Shown: positions 52,578-61,657, counted from the stretch's first letter. The stretch is DNA of 64,000 nt from Bacteroidales bacterium (GCA_017538795.1 JAFYIE010000093.1:52125-116124); one strand, 5' to 3'. Notes: generated by a model not told the origin, from the letters alone. Translations and numbers: made by a program.

Positions 52578-52874
52578 ATGACTTTTAAAGATTTTTTAAA
52601 GAAATTAACAAACAAATATATCCTCGCCACGCTTATCTTTGCGGCGATAATCGTTTTTTTCGACCAATACAACGTTTTTGAGCAAGGCAAGAGCTACAGG
52701 AAGCTTCGCAAGGTGAAGAAACAGGTTGAATATTACGACCGCGAAATCAAGCAGCAGGAACAGACACTGCACGACTTGAAAAGCGACTCGGCACTTTTAG
52801 AGAAAGTGGCTCGCGAACAGCATAAAATGAAACGCGACGACGAGGTCATCTACATCTTGGATAAAAAAGAATAA
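52578..52874 (+). CDS. FtsB/DivIC-like septum formation initiator protein
   Basis: A 98-residue bitopic protein: one transmembrane helix (~residues 15-30, ILATLIFAAIIVFF) and a coiled coil (~35-80, KLRKVKKQVEYYDREIKQQEQ) ending in the FtsB-like LLEKVAREQHKMKRDDEVIYI. FtsB proteins bridge FtsL and FtsQ in the divisome. The family is short and variable, but this combination is typical of Bacteroidota septum formation initiators. Confidence 0.82.
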   Translation: MTFKDFLKKLTNKYILATLIFAAIIVFFDQYNVFEQGKSYRKLRKVKKQVEYYDREIKQQEQTLHDLKSDSALLEKVAREQHKMKRDDEVIYILDKKE

Positions 52875-52915
52875 TTTTTGAAAAATTTTAACGTTAAATA
52901 TCAAATCTTAAAAAA

Positions 52916-53326
52916 ATGAAAAAGTACTTTTTAGCAATCGGTCTCGTGGCATTTTTGATGACATCATGCTGCGACAAACAGGAAAACAAACAGAATTGTG
53001 AACAGAACTGCAAAGACAAGAAAGAGCAGTGCGACAAGCATCAGCATGAATGTGACAAACATCAGCATGAGTGCGATCATCACGGCCAGATGCCAGAGAT
53101 GTGCCCAGATATGATAAAAGCAATGGACAAAATCATCGAATGCGTCGCCGAATGGGATAAACTCTCAGAAGAGCAGCAGGCTGAAGTCGTTAACATGGCA
53201 AAGCAGATGCAGGAAATGAAAGCCAACATGCCAAAACCTGAATGCGACAAACACGAAGGAAAGTGCGACCACAAAGACGGCAAGAAATGCGATGGCAATC
53301 ACGAGAAATGCGAACACAAGAAATAA
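52916..53326 (+). CDS. Cys/His-rich lipoprotein, likely metal-binding
   Basis: A 136-residue protein with a lipoprotein signal (hydrophobic run then LMTSCC; lipidated Cys at ~18). The mature chain holds about a dozen further cysteines and about ten histidines. CDKHQHE is repeated with Cys every seven residues (C39, C46, C53), then CDHHGQ, and a second cluster near the end (CDKHEGK, CDHKDGKK, CDGNHEK, CEHKK). Between them lies a helical stretch (IKAMDKIIECVAEWDKLSEE). The pattern suggests binding of soft or transition metals at the cell envelope; it is not a known family to me. It ends 20 bases before the PFOR gene and may be co-transcribed. Confidence 0.75.
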   Translation: MKKYFLAIGLVAFLMTSCCDKQENKQNCEQNCKDKKEQCDKHQHECDKHQHECDHHGQMPEMCPDMIKAMDKIIECVAEWDKLSEEQQAEVVNMAKQMQEMKANMPKPECDKHEGKCDHKDGKKCDGNHEKCEHKK

Positions 53327-53346
53327 TCTAAATATTTAATAAAAAT

Positions 53347-56300
53347 ATGGCAGAAAAAAAGTTTATGACATGCGACGGTAACCAGGCTGCGGCTCATGTT
53401 GCCTACATGTTCAGCGAAGTTGCCGCCATTTATCCTATCACCCCGTCATCACCGATGGCAGAGTATATCGACGAATGGGCAGCAAAAGGTCAGAAAAATA
53501 TTTTCGGCGACACAGTGAAAGTCGTTGAGATGCAGTCAGAGGCTGGTGCTGCAGGCGCAGTGCACGGCTCATTGCAGGCTGGTGCTTTGACCACTACCTA
53601 CACAGCATCACAGGGCTTATTGCTGATGATCCCTAACATGTACAAAATCGCCGGTGAGTTGCTCCCAGGCGTATTCCATGTCTCAGCACGTGCTCTCGCA
53701 GCACAGGCATTGTCAATCTTCGGCGACCACGCCGACGTGATGAGCGCCCGCCAGACAGGTTTCGCAATGTTGGCAACAAGCTCAGTGCAGGAAATCATGG
53801 ACCTCGCCCCTGTTGCGCACCTCGCAGCAATCGAAGGCCGCGTGCCGTTCCTCCACTTCTTCGACGGATTCCGCACATCACACGAGATCCAGAAGGTTGA
53901 AGCAGCCGACATGGAGAAACTCCGCAAGCTCGTCAACTACAAGGCTTTGAAGGCATATCGCGACAGAGCTCTTAACCCAGAGCACCCTGTGACACGCGGT
54001 ACAGCACAGAACCCTGACATCTACTTCCAGACAAGAGAGTTGCAGAACAAATACTACGACGCTCTTCCTGACATCGTAGCAAAATATATGAAACAGCTGA
54101 GCAAGATCACCGGTCGTGAATATGCTCCATTCGTTTACTACGGCGCAAAAGACGCAACAGACGTCATCATCGCTATGGGTTCAGTCAACGACGTCATCAA
54201 GACCGTCATCGACAAGGAGAACAAAGCAGGCAAGAAACTCGGTCTCGTGACAGTTCACCTCTATCGTCCATTCAGCGTGAAGTACCTCGGCGCAGTCCTT
54301 CCTGAGACAGTGAAACGTATCTGCGTGCTCGACAGAACAAAAGAACCGGGTGCAAACGGTGATCCTCTGTACCTTGATGTTGTTGAAGCATTTGCAAACT
54401 GCAAAGATATCCCTGCAGAGAACAAGCCTCTCATCATCGGCGGCCGCTACGGTTTGTCATCAAAAGACACCACACCAGCTCAGATTTTGGCAGTTTACAA
54501 GAACCTCGCTTCAAACAAGCCAATGAACCAGTTCACCGTCGGTATCAACGACGACGTGACACACCGTTCACTCAAAGTCGGTAAGGAAATCTCTATCCTT
54601 CCGAAGGGCACATTCGAAGCTAAGTTCTACGGCCTCGGCGCAGACGGTACTGTGGGTGCTAACAAGAACTCTATCAAGATCATCGGCGACAACACCAACA
54701 AGTACAGCCAGGCTTACTTCGACTACGACTCAAAGAAATCAGGCGGCTACACCTGCTCACACCTTCGTTTCGGCGACCAGCCAATCTTGGCTCCTTATCT
54801 CGTCGGCACACCAGACTTCGTGGCAGTGCACGTCCCGTCATATCTTAAGAAATACGACTGCCTCCGCGGTTTGAAGAAGAACGGAACATTCCTCTACAAC
54901 TCACCATGGAGCGTTGCTGAGACAAAGAAACATCTTCCGGATTTCGTGAAGAAGTATCTCGCTCTCAACAATATTAATATGTACATCATCGACGCCACCA
55001 AGATCGCTAACGAGATCGGTTTGGGCAACCGTACCAACACCATCCTCCAGAGCGCATTCTTCAAGATTTCAGGCGTTATCCCTTACGACCTCGCAGTTCA
55101 GCAGATGAAGAAGTTCATCGTGAAGAGCTATGGTAAGAAGGGTGAAGACATCGTCAACATGAACTACGCAGCTGTTGACCGCGGCGGTGAAATCACAAAG
55201 GTTGAAATCCCGGCCGAATGGGCAAAACTCGACTGCACAACCGACTTCGTGTTCGAGCACAACGCCGACGATCCTGAGTTCATCAACAAGGTGATGCGTC
55301 CGATGGTCGCCCAGTGCGGTAACGACCTCCCAGTGAGCGCATTCAAAGACATCGTCGACGGTACATTCCCGGCAGGTACAACAGCCTACGAGAAACGTGG
55401 CGTCGCCACCGTCGTTCCTGAGTGGAACCCAGCCAACTGTATCCAGTGCAACCAGTGCGCTTTGGTCTGCCCTCACGCAGCAATCCGCCCGGTCGTCATG
55501 ACAGATGCAGAGATGAAGAAGGCTCCAAAGAGCATGAACGCCATCGACGTCAAGATGCCGAAGGAATTGGCAGGCATGCACTTCAGAATGCAGGTTTCAG
55601 TCATGGACTGCACAGGCTGCGGCAACTGCGCCGACGTCTGCCCTGCTAAGGAGAAAGCATTGGTGATGAAACCGTTCGAAAGCCAGCTTGACGAAGCCAA
55701 GAACTGGGAGTACGGTCAGAAGAAAGTCACCTACAAAGACAACCTCATCGACAAATACGCCAACACCAAGAACAGCCAGTTCGCACAGCCGTTGTTCGAG
55801 TTCTCGGGCGCCTGCGCAGGCTGCGGTGAGACACCTTATATCAAGACCATCACACAGCTCTTCGGTGAGAGAATGCTCGTCGCCAACGCAACAGGTTGCT
55901 CGTCAATCTACGGCGGTTCGGCACCTGCGACACCTTACTGCAAGAACAACCGTTCAGGCAAGGGCGTGGCATGGGCTAACTCATTGTTCGAAGACAACGC
56001 TGAGTTCGGTCTCGGTATGGCAACAGCCACACGTAAGCTCCGCGACCGCATCGAGCTCATCATGAAAGACGCTATCGCCAACTGCAAATGCTGCAGCGAC
56101 GACCTCAAGAAGCTGTTCCAGGCTTGGATCGACAACCGTGAAGACGGCATCAAGACAGCCGAGTTAGCCGACAAGATCGTTGCCGGTTGCGAGAAATGCG
56201 GCTGCGACAAGTGCATGCAGATCCTCGACCTCAAAGATCATCTCGTGAAGAAGTCACAGTGGATCTTCGGTGGTGACGGTTGGGCATACGATATCGGATT

Positions 56301-56904
56301 CGGCGGCTTAGACCACGTGTTGGCATCAGGCGAAGACGTCAACGTCCTCGTCCTCGACACTGAGGTTTACTCGAACACAGGCGGTCAGTCATCAAAGGCT
56401 ACACCAGCCGGCGCTGTCGCCAAGTTCGCTGCATCAGGTAAGAAGGTGCGCAAGAAAGACCTCGGCATGATTGCCAAGAGCTACGGCTACGTCTATGTGG
56501 CACAGGTGGCAATGGGTTCATCACAAGCCCAGTATTTCAAGGCAATCAAGGAAGCTGAAGCTTATCCTGGACCATCACTCATCATCTGCTACGCTCCATG
56601 TATCAACCATGGTATCAAGATTGGTATGGGTCACTCACAGATGGAAGAGAAACTCGCCGTCGATTGCGGTTACTGGCACCTCTGGCGCTTCAACCCAGCT
56701 GAGGAAGAAGCAGGTCAGAACGGTTTCCACCTCGACAGCAAAGAGCCTGACTGGAGCAAATTCCAGAACTTCATCATGGGCGAAGTCCGTTACAACTCAC
56801 TGCTGAAGACCTTCCCAGAAGAAGCAAAAGAACTGTTCGCCAAGACCGAGCAGTTTGCTAAACTGAGATATGAAGGATATAAGAAGTTGAGCGAAGGGAA
56901 ATAA
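53347..56904 (+). CDS. nifJ: Pyruvate:ferredoxin (flavodoxin) oxidoreductase
   Basis: A 1185-residue single-chain PFOR, decarboxylating pyruvate to acetyl-CoA and CO2 with reduction of ferredoxin. Domains in order: N-terminal pyruvate-binding domain (YPITPSSPMAEYIDEWA), transketolase-like C-terminal part of the alpha segment, two [4Fe-4S] ferredoxin-type clusters (CIQCNQCALVCPHA and CTGCGNCADVCPAKEK, ~residues 698-770), the extra Cys region (GACAGCGETPYIK) and the TPP domain (GGDGWAYDIGFGGLDH and TEVYSNTGGQSS). Length matches the fused enzyme (~1170-1190). It feeds Pta-AckA. A clear hairpin terminator follows at 56961-57000. Confidence 0.96.
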   Translation: MAEKKFMTCDGNQAAAHVAYMFSEVAAIYPITPSSPMAEYIDEWAAKGQKNIFGDTVKVVEMQSEAGAAGAVHGSLQAGALTTTYTASQGLLLMIPNMYKIAGELLPGVFHVSARALAAQALSIFGDHADVMSARQTGFAMLATSSVQEIMDLAPVAHLAAIEGRVPFLHFFDGFRTSHEIQKVEAADMEKLRKLVNYKALKAYRDRALNPEHPVTRGTAQNPDIYFQTRELQNKYYDALPDIVAKYMKQLSKITGREYAPFVYYGAKDATDVIIAMGSVNDVIKTVIDKENKAGKKLGLVTVHLYRPFSVKYLGAVLPETVKRICVLDRTKEPGANGDPLYLDVVEAFANCKDIPAENKPLIIGGRYGLSSKDTTPAQILAVYKNLASNKPMNQFTVGINDDVTHRSLKVGKEISILPKGTFEAKFYGLGADGTVGANKNSIKIIGDNTNKYSQAYFDYDSKKSGGYTCSHLRFGDQPILAPYLVGTPDFVAVHVPSYLKKYDCLRGLKKNGTFLYNSPWSVAETKKHLPDFVKKYLALNNINMYIIDATKIANEIGLGNRTNTILQSAFFKISGVIPYDLAVQQMKKFIVKSYGKKGEDIVNMNYAAVDRGGEITKVEIPAEWAKLDCTTDFVFEHNADDPEFINKVMRPMVAQCGNDLPVSAFKDIVDGTFPAGTTAYEKRGVATVVPEWNPANCIQCNQCALVCPHAAIRPVVMTDAEMKKAPKSMNAIDVKMPKELAGMHFRMQVSVMDCTGCGNCADVCPAKEKALVMKPFESQLDEAKNWEYGQKKVTYKDNLIDKYANTKNSQFAQPLFEFSGACAGCGETPYIKTITQLFGERMLVANATGCSSIYGGSAPATPYCKNNRSGKGVAWANSLFEDNAEFGLGMATATRKLRDRIELIMKDAIANCKCCSDDLKKLFQAWIDNREDGIKTAELADKIVAGCEKCGCDKCMQILDLKDHLVKKSQWIFGGDGWAYDIGFGGLDHVLASGEDVNVLVLDTEVYSNTGGQSSKATPAGAVAKFAASGKKVRKKDLGMIAKSYGYVYVAQVAMGSSQAQYFKAIKEAEAYPGPSLIICYAPCINHGIKIGMGHSQMEEKLAVDCGYWHLWRFNPAEEEAGQNGFHLDSKEPDWSKFQNFIMGEVRYNSLLKTFPEEAKELFAKTEQFAKLRYEGYKKLSEGK

Positions 56905-56910
56905 TCTTTA

Positions 56911-56945
56911 AGAAGCCAGAAGACAGTAGTCAGAAGACAGAATAA
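56911..56945. repeat. 7-bp repeat array (AGAAGAC type)
   Basis: AGAAGCC, AGAAGAC, AGTAGTC, AGAAGAC, AGAATAA, in 7-bp register, starting 6 bases after the PFOR stop codon. A divergent sequence class but the same period as the TTAGnnn arrays. Confidence 0.65.
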
Positions 56946-56960
56946 AGATATTCCACACTG

Positions 56961-57000
56961 AAAAAACCGGCGCGTCGATAAAAAGATGCGTCGGTTTTTT
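56961..57000 (+). terminator. Rho-independent terminator after PFOR
   Basis: AAAAAACCGGCGCGTC (56961-56976) pairs with GATGCGTCGGTTTTTT (56985-57000) through ten core pairs (two of them G-U) plus A/T tails, ending in a run of T. The symmetric tails could serve both strands. Confidence 0.8.
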
Positions 57001-57022
57001 GTTTCTGTATCAAAATTTTTCT

Positions 57023-57030
57023 TATCTTTG
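57023..57030 (+). promoter_or_regulatory. -7 box (TATCTTTG) for the small exported protein gene
   Basis: TATCTTTG at 57023-57030; ATG 57052 follows 22 bases later. Confidence 0.55.
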
Positions 57031-57051
57031 CCCCTGTAATAACTATCATCA

Positions 57052-57399
57052 ATGCGCATTCTAATCGCCATATTATTCGTCTTATTTGCCAATTTGGGAT
57101 ACTCAAAGGCTGAGCGCCCCACTATTGTCGATGAGACGCGAAGCGAATTGATGAGTTTTTACAATGCCGCTGCCGACACACAAAATGCTGTTCAGCATGA
57201 AACAACAGCCTACACTGTGAATGTCAGTGTAAGAGTTTTGCCTAACCGAACCCGAACTGTAAGTAATATCAATATAAGACAAGTGCTGTTATCTACGCAC
57301 AAACCTACAGTTTCTAAATTAATACATCGTTCCATCATTAAACTAATCGCGTTCCCGAAGGAATACCACGTATTCCGGTTGAGACGCATCCTGGTTTAG
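57052..57399 (+). CDS. Small exported protein of unknown function
   Basis: A 115-residue protein with a signal peptide (MRILIAILFVLFANLGYSKA) and a basic, Ser/Thr-rich mature part ending KLIAFPKEYHVFRLRRILV. No domain is recognised and there are no cysteines, so it is not a lipoprotein. It has its own promoter box and is bounded by the PFOR terminator and a palindromic element, so it is a single-gene unit. Real coding is likely from the promoter-start-signal peptide arrangement, but I cannot confirm homologues. Confidence 0.55.
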   Translation: MRILIAILFVLFANLGYSKAERPTIVDETRSELMSFYNAAADTQNAVQHETTAYTVNVSVRVLPNRTRTVSNINIRQVLLSTHKPTVSKLIHRSIIKLIAFPKEYHVFRLRRILV

Positions 57400-57430
57400 C
57401 GGTTTCCGTTTTTTCGTTTTTCAAAATCAT

Positions 57431-57460
57431 TGTAGAGACACGATGAATCGTGCCTTTACA
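57431..57460. repeat. GTAGAGACACG palindromic element
   Basis: TGTAGAGACACGAT (57431-57444) and ATCGTGCCTTTACA (57447-57460) are complementary with two mismatches and a 2-base centre. It is related to the perfect palindrome inside malQ (14833-14860). Confidence 0.65.
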
Positions 57461-57494
57461 AATCATCATTTATTTACAAATTTAAAACAAGAAA

Positions 57495-57887
57495 ATGGAA
57501 ACAAATCATATTGCGGACCTCGCTAAATACGAGCTACCCGAGCTGAAGCGTAAAGGCTTCTTCCGCCGCTGGCACTATATGCCTACACAAATGGCAGTGA
57601 GCAAAAAAGAATATTATTTCATCGAATATGAATATAAAGACTTAAAGGAAAGCCTTGAAAATCATAAGTTTAACGATTTGAAAAAACTTCATTGCAAGGT
57701 GCTGAATCCTATCGAATTAGTTGTTGTAAGCACCATTGACGAGAAGTTCGCAGCCGCACAAATTCGTCGTTACCAGACCTCTGTCTTCAAGCCAGAAACC
57801 GAAATCATGGTTTTCAAAGACGCTGATGCGGTAGCATTTCTCGGATTTTTAAAAGAGTTAAAACCGGATGACAAAGGGTATTTTTAA
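57495..57887 (+). CDS. Small soluble protein of unknown function, paralogue of the next gene
   Basis: A 130-residue protein without signal peptide or membrane helix. Its C-terminal half (KVLNPIELVVVST, then FAAAQIRRYQTSVFKPETEI plus MVFKDADAVAFLGFLKEL) aligns with the C-terminus of the downstream protein (YIAIQMFKYEPFEYKPQTDI, YVFKDVAAM), so the two are tandem paralogues with the shared core [A/I]Q-(K/R)Y-x-P-x-T-[D/E]-I-x-VFKD. The function is unknown. Confidence 0.65.
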   Translation: METNHIADLAKYELPELKRKGFFRRWHYMPTQMAVSKKEYYFIEYEYKDLKESLENHKFNDLKKLHCKVLNPIELVVVSTIDEKFAAAQIRRYQTSVFKPETEIMVFKDADAVAFLGFLKELKPDDKGYF

Positions 57888-57918
57888 TCATATTTTTAAA
57901 TTTTAATAATCATTTATC

Positions 57919-58434
57919 ATGAAAACTACAATATCAGACAATATTAACACCTGCTTCCTGCCGGATTTGCAGAAGAAAACCAACATTACATCAATAACTA
58001 TCAGCGTGGTTTTATTAGTTTTTGCTGCTTCAATGTTTTATCTTTCCCACATAAAACAAAGCGATATTATCACTTCGACGGAGATTTTCCTTGGCGTGGT
58101 CGCCATTTGTGTTGCGATTTTTTTGTTAGGATGGCAAAGAACTAAACTAATAAACAAAGAAACCGGTTCCGTCGTGTCGAAAGACCACATTTTCTATAAT
58201 CCTGTTGATTTTTATGGTATCAAGGCAGCCCTTGAAGAAGAGAATTTTGAGGCTTTTGCCGGTTTCAGGCGTCAGCAGGAAGGCAACGTCCAAACGGTTT
58301 TCTATTTCTCTGCCGACCATAAATACATAGCTATTCAGATGTTCAAATATGAGCCTTTTGAATACAAACCACAGACTGACATCTACGTTTTCAAGGATGT
58401 CGCGGCAATGAAACTGATTGAAAAAATCAAATAG
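57919..58434 (+). CDS. Two-helix membrane protein of unknown function, paralogue of the previous gene
   Basis: A 171-residue protein with two membrane helices (~residues 25-42 SITISVVLLVFAASMFYL and ~52-70 TEIFLGVVAICVAIFLLGW) and a cytosolic C-terminal domain that shares YKPQTDIYVFKD with the preceding soluble paralogue. It lies 31 bases downstream in the same orientation. It looks like one domain occurring in soluble and membrane-anchored versions. The stop TAG is the first unit of a 7-bp repeat array. Confidence 0.65.
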   Translation: MKTTISDNINTCFLPDLQKKTNITSITISVVLLVFAASMFYLSHIKQSDIITSTEIFLGVVAICVAIFLLGWQRTKLINKETGSVVSKDHIFYNPVDFYGIKAALEEENFEAFAGFRRQQEGNVQTVFYFSADHKYIAIQMFKYEPFEYKPQTDIYVFKDVAAMKLIEKIK

Positions 58435-58508
58435 TCTTTATTTTTTAGTCTTTAGACGTTAGATTATAGACTATATACAACTAAGGTCTATTGACTAACG
58501 TCTAAAGC
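58432..58508. repeat. 7-bp repeat array with facing arms (TAGTCTT ... CTAACGT)
   Basis: Left from the stop codon at 58432: TAGTCTT, TATTTTT, TAGTCTT, TAGACGT, TAGATTA. Right (58481-58508): CTAAGGT, CTATTGA, CTAACGT, CTAAAGC. The right arm codes the C-terminal A-L-D-V-S-Q and stop (TAG at 58490-58488) of the minus-strand antiporter. Confidence 0.82.
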
Positions 58509-60011
58509 CTTTTCATCATTATTTTCTGAAATCAAAAGCAATTTGTCACCTTTTTTCAAAAACAAACCGCCATTTGGAACGATGTATTTGTGATGACGCT
58601 TGACAATCATCACCAGAGTGCCTTTAGGAAGCGGATAATCTTTCAGAAATGCCTCATCCTCAACGATTTGCTGCTGCAACACTGTATTAAGCTCTTCGGG
58701 AATCTCCACGCCGAAATGCTCCGGTCCGCTGATGTCTTTTTCTCCAAGATTCAAAATCTTAGCCATAAAAGGAATCGTAGTCCCTTGAATGATAAGCGAC
58801 AGTAATGTTATGAAAAACACCACGTTAAAGACAATCTCGCCGCCTTTTATGCCGTTAACGAAAGGATAAGTAGCAAAAATGATGGGCGCAGCGCCTCGCA
58901 GCCCCACCCAAGAAACGAAAATCTTGTCTTTGAGCCCTATTTTCCTGAAAGGAAGAAGGCTAAGCCAAACCGCGAGAGGTCGCCCAACAAGGATGATGAA
59001 AACTCCAATTATTATTGCCGGAACAGCCATCGTCATCATGGTGTGCGGCGTGACAAGCAGCCCTAACATGAGGAACATTATGATTTGAACAAGCCAAACC
59101 AATCCGTCGAGAAGCTTGTCGATGCTGCGTCGCTCAGTCACTTTGCGGCTGCCGAAAAGCGAATGTATTTTACCTCCTATTTTAATGTCACTGTCAACCA
59201 AACCGGCATTTCCAACCACAATTCCCGCGATGTAAACGGCAAGATAGCCATTGCCACCAAGCATGTCGCATATCGAAAAAGTCAGGAAAATAAAGCCGAT
59301 AATGAGTATTTGATATAGAGCCTTGTTTTCCAATTTCAGTTTGTTGTGAACCCAGACGTAAACTCGTCCAAAGGCGAAACCACCAACAAAACCGACCACA
59401 AATTGCAGCAGGAAAATCAGGATAATATGAAGCACACTGATATTGGCGCCACTGCCGTTTTGCACCACCTGAATCATCACGATGGTAAGCATATATGCCA
59501 TCGGGTCGTTACTGCCGCTTTCGAGCTCCAAAGTCGGCTGAAGATTATCGCGAAGCTTGAGTTTCTGCGACCTTAAAATGCTGAAAACCGATGCCGAATC
59601 GGTTGACGACATCGTGGCAGCAAGAAGCAGCGCCAAAGCAAGAGGAACCGACAGGGCTTTTTCAAAAACAAAACCCACACCATAGATGAAAAAACCAGTA
59701 AACACTGTGGTCAGCAGCACTCCCACCGTCGCCAAAACCAGTCCCGGACCTATCACCGGCTTAATCGTCTCAAACCTCGTGTCCATGCCGCCAGTGAACA
59801 AAATTATGGTGAGCGAAATCATCCCGATAAACTGGGCGACCTGATAGTTGCTGAAATGAATTCCGACCCCGTCTTCGCCGAAAAACATACCCACCACGAG
59901 AAAAATCAACAGCGTCGGGACACCTATTTTATATCCCGCTTTCGTTATCAAGATGCTGAAAATCAAAATAACAGCAGCAAATAACAGAAAATTCCCAGCT
60001 GTGATTATCAT
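58488..60011 (-). CDS. Potassium/proton antiporter of the CPA1 family (CvrA/NhaP2-like)
   Basis: A 507-residue protein with about 12-13 membrane helices and a cytosolic C-terminal TrkA-C-like domain (~residues 420-500: PKGTLVMIVKRHHKYIVPNGG, LKKGDKLLLISEN). CPA1 signatures are FTGGMDTRF, SSTDSASVFSIL and LELESGSNDPMAYML; the paired Ser-Asn-Asp-Pro region carries the ion-binding Asp. It would extrude K+ or Na+ in exchange for protons; which ion is inference. The last six residues derive from a 7-bp repeat array. A TATTTTTG box lies 24 bases upstream of its ATG. Confidence 0.88.
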   Translation of the reverse strand: MIITAGNFLLFAAVILIFSILITKAGYKIGVPTLLIFLVVGMFFGEDGVGIHFSNYQVAQFIGMISLTIILFTGGMDTRFETIKPVIGPGLVLATVGVLLTTVFTGFFIYGVGFVFEKALSVPLALALLLAATMSSTDSASVFSILRSQKLKLRDNLQPTLELESGSNDPMAYMLTIVMIQVVQNGSGANISVLHIILIFLLQFVVGFVGGFAFGRVYVWVHNKLKLENKALYQILIIGFIFLTFSICDMLGGNGYLAVYIAGIVVGNAGLVDSDIKIGGKIHSLFGSRKVTERRSIDKLLDGLVWLVQIIMFLMLGLLVTPHTMMTMAVPAIIIGVFIILVGRPLAVWLSLLPFRKIGLKDKIFVSWVGLRGAAPIIFATYPFVNGIKGGEIVFNVVFFITLLSLIIQGTTIPFMAKILNLGEKDISGPEHFGVEIPEELNTVLQQQIVEDEAFLKDYPLPKGTLVMIVKRHHKYIVPNGGLFLKKGDKLLLISENNDEKALDVSQ

Positions 60012-60035
60012 TTTTTAATTGATTTAAATCCTTTG

Positions 60036-60096
60036 CAAAAATACTTATAAAAATTGATAAAAACAAATGATTCAATAAGATTTTTTCATATCTTTG
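60036..60096. promoter_or_regulatory. Divergent promoters between the antiporter and FMN reductase genes
   Basis: The complement of 60036-60043 is TATTTTTG (leftward); TATCTTTG at 60089-60096 points right (ATG 60125). Confidence 0.55.
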
Positions 60097-60124
60097 CCCC
60101 AACAAACATAAAATTTTTCACACT

Positions 60125-60676
60125 ATGAAAACTATCCTCTTTATCGTCGGATCTTTAAGAAAACAATCATTCAATAGACAATTAGCCAAGTTGGCAGAAA
60201 ACATGCTCGCCGACCGCTTCGACATAAAGTATCTCGAATTTGAAGATGTGCCTCTCATGAATCAGGATTTGGAGGCTGAAACTCCTGAAACTGTGAAGCG
60301 TGTCCGCCAGGAAGTGCTCGCAGCCGACGGCATATGGATTTTCACTCCGGAATATAACTTCAGCTACCCAGGACTGCTCAAAAACCTCCTCGACTGGCTT
60401 TCTCGCCCGATGGATATCAGCAACTTCGCAAATCCATCAGCCGTGGTAGGCAAAAAAGTGACAGCATGCGGCGCAGGCGGCAAAAACCAGACTATGTCAT
60501 GCCGCGCGAAACTCAACGAGTTGCTTGAATTTATCAAGATGGACGTGATGAAAGAACCGCAAACAGGTATTGCCCTTGGCCTCGAAGCATGGACAGAAGG
60601 AAAATTCGTCCTCACAGATGAACAAATTGCTCAACTGAAGGAACAAGCTGAAAAATTTGCGAAATTTATTCAATAG
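60125..60676 (+). CDS. NAD(P)H-dependent FMN reductase (flavodoxin-fold)
   Basis: A 183-residue flavoprotein of the NADPH-dependent FMN reductase family. FMN-phosphate loop IVGSLRKQSFNRQLAKLAE (residues ~7-25), TPEYNFSYPGLLKNLLDWLSRP (~75-96; the YN segment contacts the flavin) and VTACGAGG follow the family. Members reduce FMN, azo compounds, quinones or chromate; physiological use is unclear. It is a single gene behind its own promoter, with the next start 57 bases on. Confidence 0.87.
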   Translation: MKTILFIVGSLRKQSFNRQLAKLAENMLADRFDIKYLEFEDVPLMNQDLEAETPETVKRVRQEVLAADGIWIFTPEYNFSYPGLLKNLLDWLSRPMDISNFANPSAVVGKKVTACGAGGKNQTMSCRAKLNELLEFIKMDVMKEPQTGIALGLEAWTEGKFVLTDEQIAQLKEQAEKFAKFIQ

Positions 60677-60733
60677 ATTATGCAGCAAAAAATGATTTTT
60701 TACGTTCTATTATAAACGTTTAAAATTATATCC

Positions 60734-61648
60734 ATGAAAAAACCCTACTCCGTCATTCGCAGTATCCTCGCCGTTATTGGCGCTTTGGCAATCATTGCTG
60801 CCATCATCGTTTGGATCGAATCACCAAAATACGATTGGTATTTAGACAAAAACAACTATGGATTACTCAACGAACGCATCGAATTATTGCGCACATCAGG
60901 CGAATATGCAGCAGACACCAATGTATTTGAAATGAAAATCGCTCAAAATGAAATGAGAGCACAAGAGATTCGCGATTATTTCCAACTAGACACTCTTTAT
61001 CCTGAAAATGCCACCACTTGGGAGAAAACCGTCGCAATCGGAAAATTCGTGTCATCAAAAATCCCGCACGCCAACCAAAGAAAATGGCCCAAAGATGTGA
61101 ACGCCATCGGATTATGGGAATATATAAAAGAAGTCGAACCTGCTTTCAACTGCCGCCTGCATAGCATTTTTGCTTTCGAATTATTCCTTTCGGCAGATAT
61201 CAAAGCAAGATATATCACCTGCATGTCGCAAGACAAAGACGACCCGGATTGTCACGTCGTCAACGAAGTGTGGCTGCCGGAACTCAACAAATGGGCTATG
61301 GTCGACACCGATATGGGCGGACATTATGTCACGGATAAAAACGGCACTCCCCTATCACTCAAAGAGATGCGCGAACATTACATCTCAGGCGAGAAAATGC
61401 TGATATATCCTGCTTTCGGAAAGGCTCAAAAAGATAAAGATTATTACGCCTATATGGCGAAAAACACCTATTGGTTCTCCTGCTGGGGAACATTGTCGTA
61501 TTATCAGGAAGATTACAAAGTGGAAGACATTGACCGTAACAGCTACGTCAACCTGATTCCATCAGGATACACACCATACGGCATCGACGAAGGCTATATC
61601 GTCACCACCGATGCTGAAAAGTTCTGGGATGCAGCTTTTGCTGAATAA
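60734..61648 (+). CDS. Membrane-anchored transglutaminase-like protein
   Basis: A 304-residue protein with one N-terminal transmembrane helix (~12-30, AVIGALAIIAAIIVWI) and an extracytoplasmic transglutaminase-like domain: Cys in AFNCRLHSIFAFELFLS (~140), His in DCHVVNEVWLP (~174) and Asp in WAMVDTDMGG. It may be a cysteine protease-like or transglutaminase-fold enzyme acting on envelope proteins. This is the second such protein in the window besides the one at 50853-52484, but the architectures differ. Confidence 0.72.
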   Translation: MKKPYSVIRSILAVIGALAIIAAIIVWIESPKYDWYLDKNNYGLLNERIELLRTSGEYAADTNVFEMKIAQNEMRAQEIRDYFQLDTLYPENATTWEKTVAIGKFVSSKIPHANQRKWPKDVNAIGLWEYIKEVEPAFNCRLHSIFAFELFLSADIKARYITCMSQDKDDPDCHVVNEVWLPELNKWAMVDTDMGGHYVTDKNGTPLSLKEMREHYISGEKMLIYPAFGKAQKDKDYYAYMAKNTYWFSCWGTLSYYQEDYKVEDIDRNSYVNLIPSGYTPYGIDEGYIVTTDAEKFWDAAFAE

Positions 61649-61657
61649 ATCCTGAGA

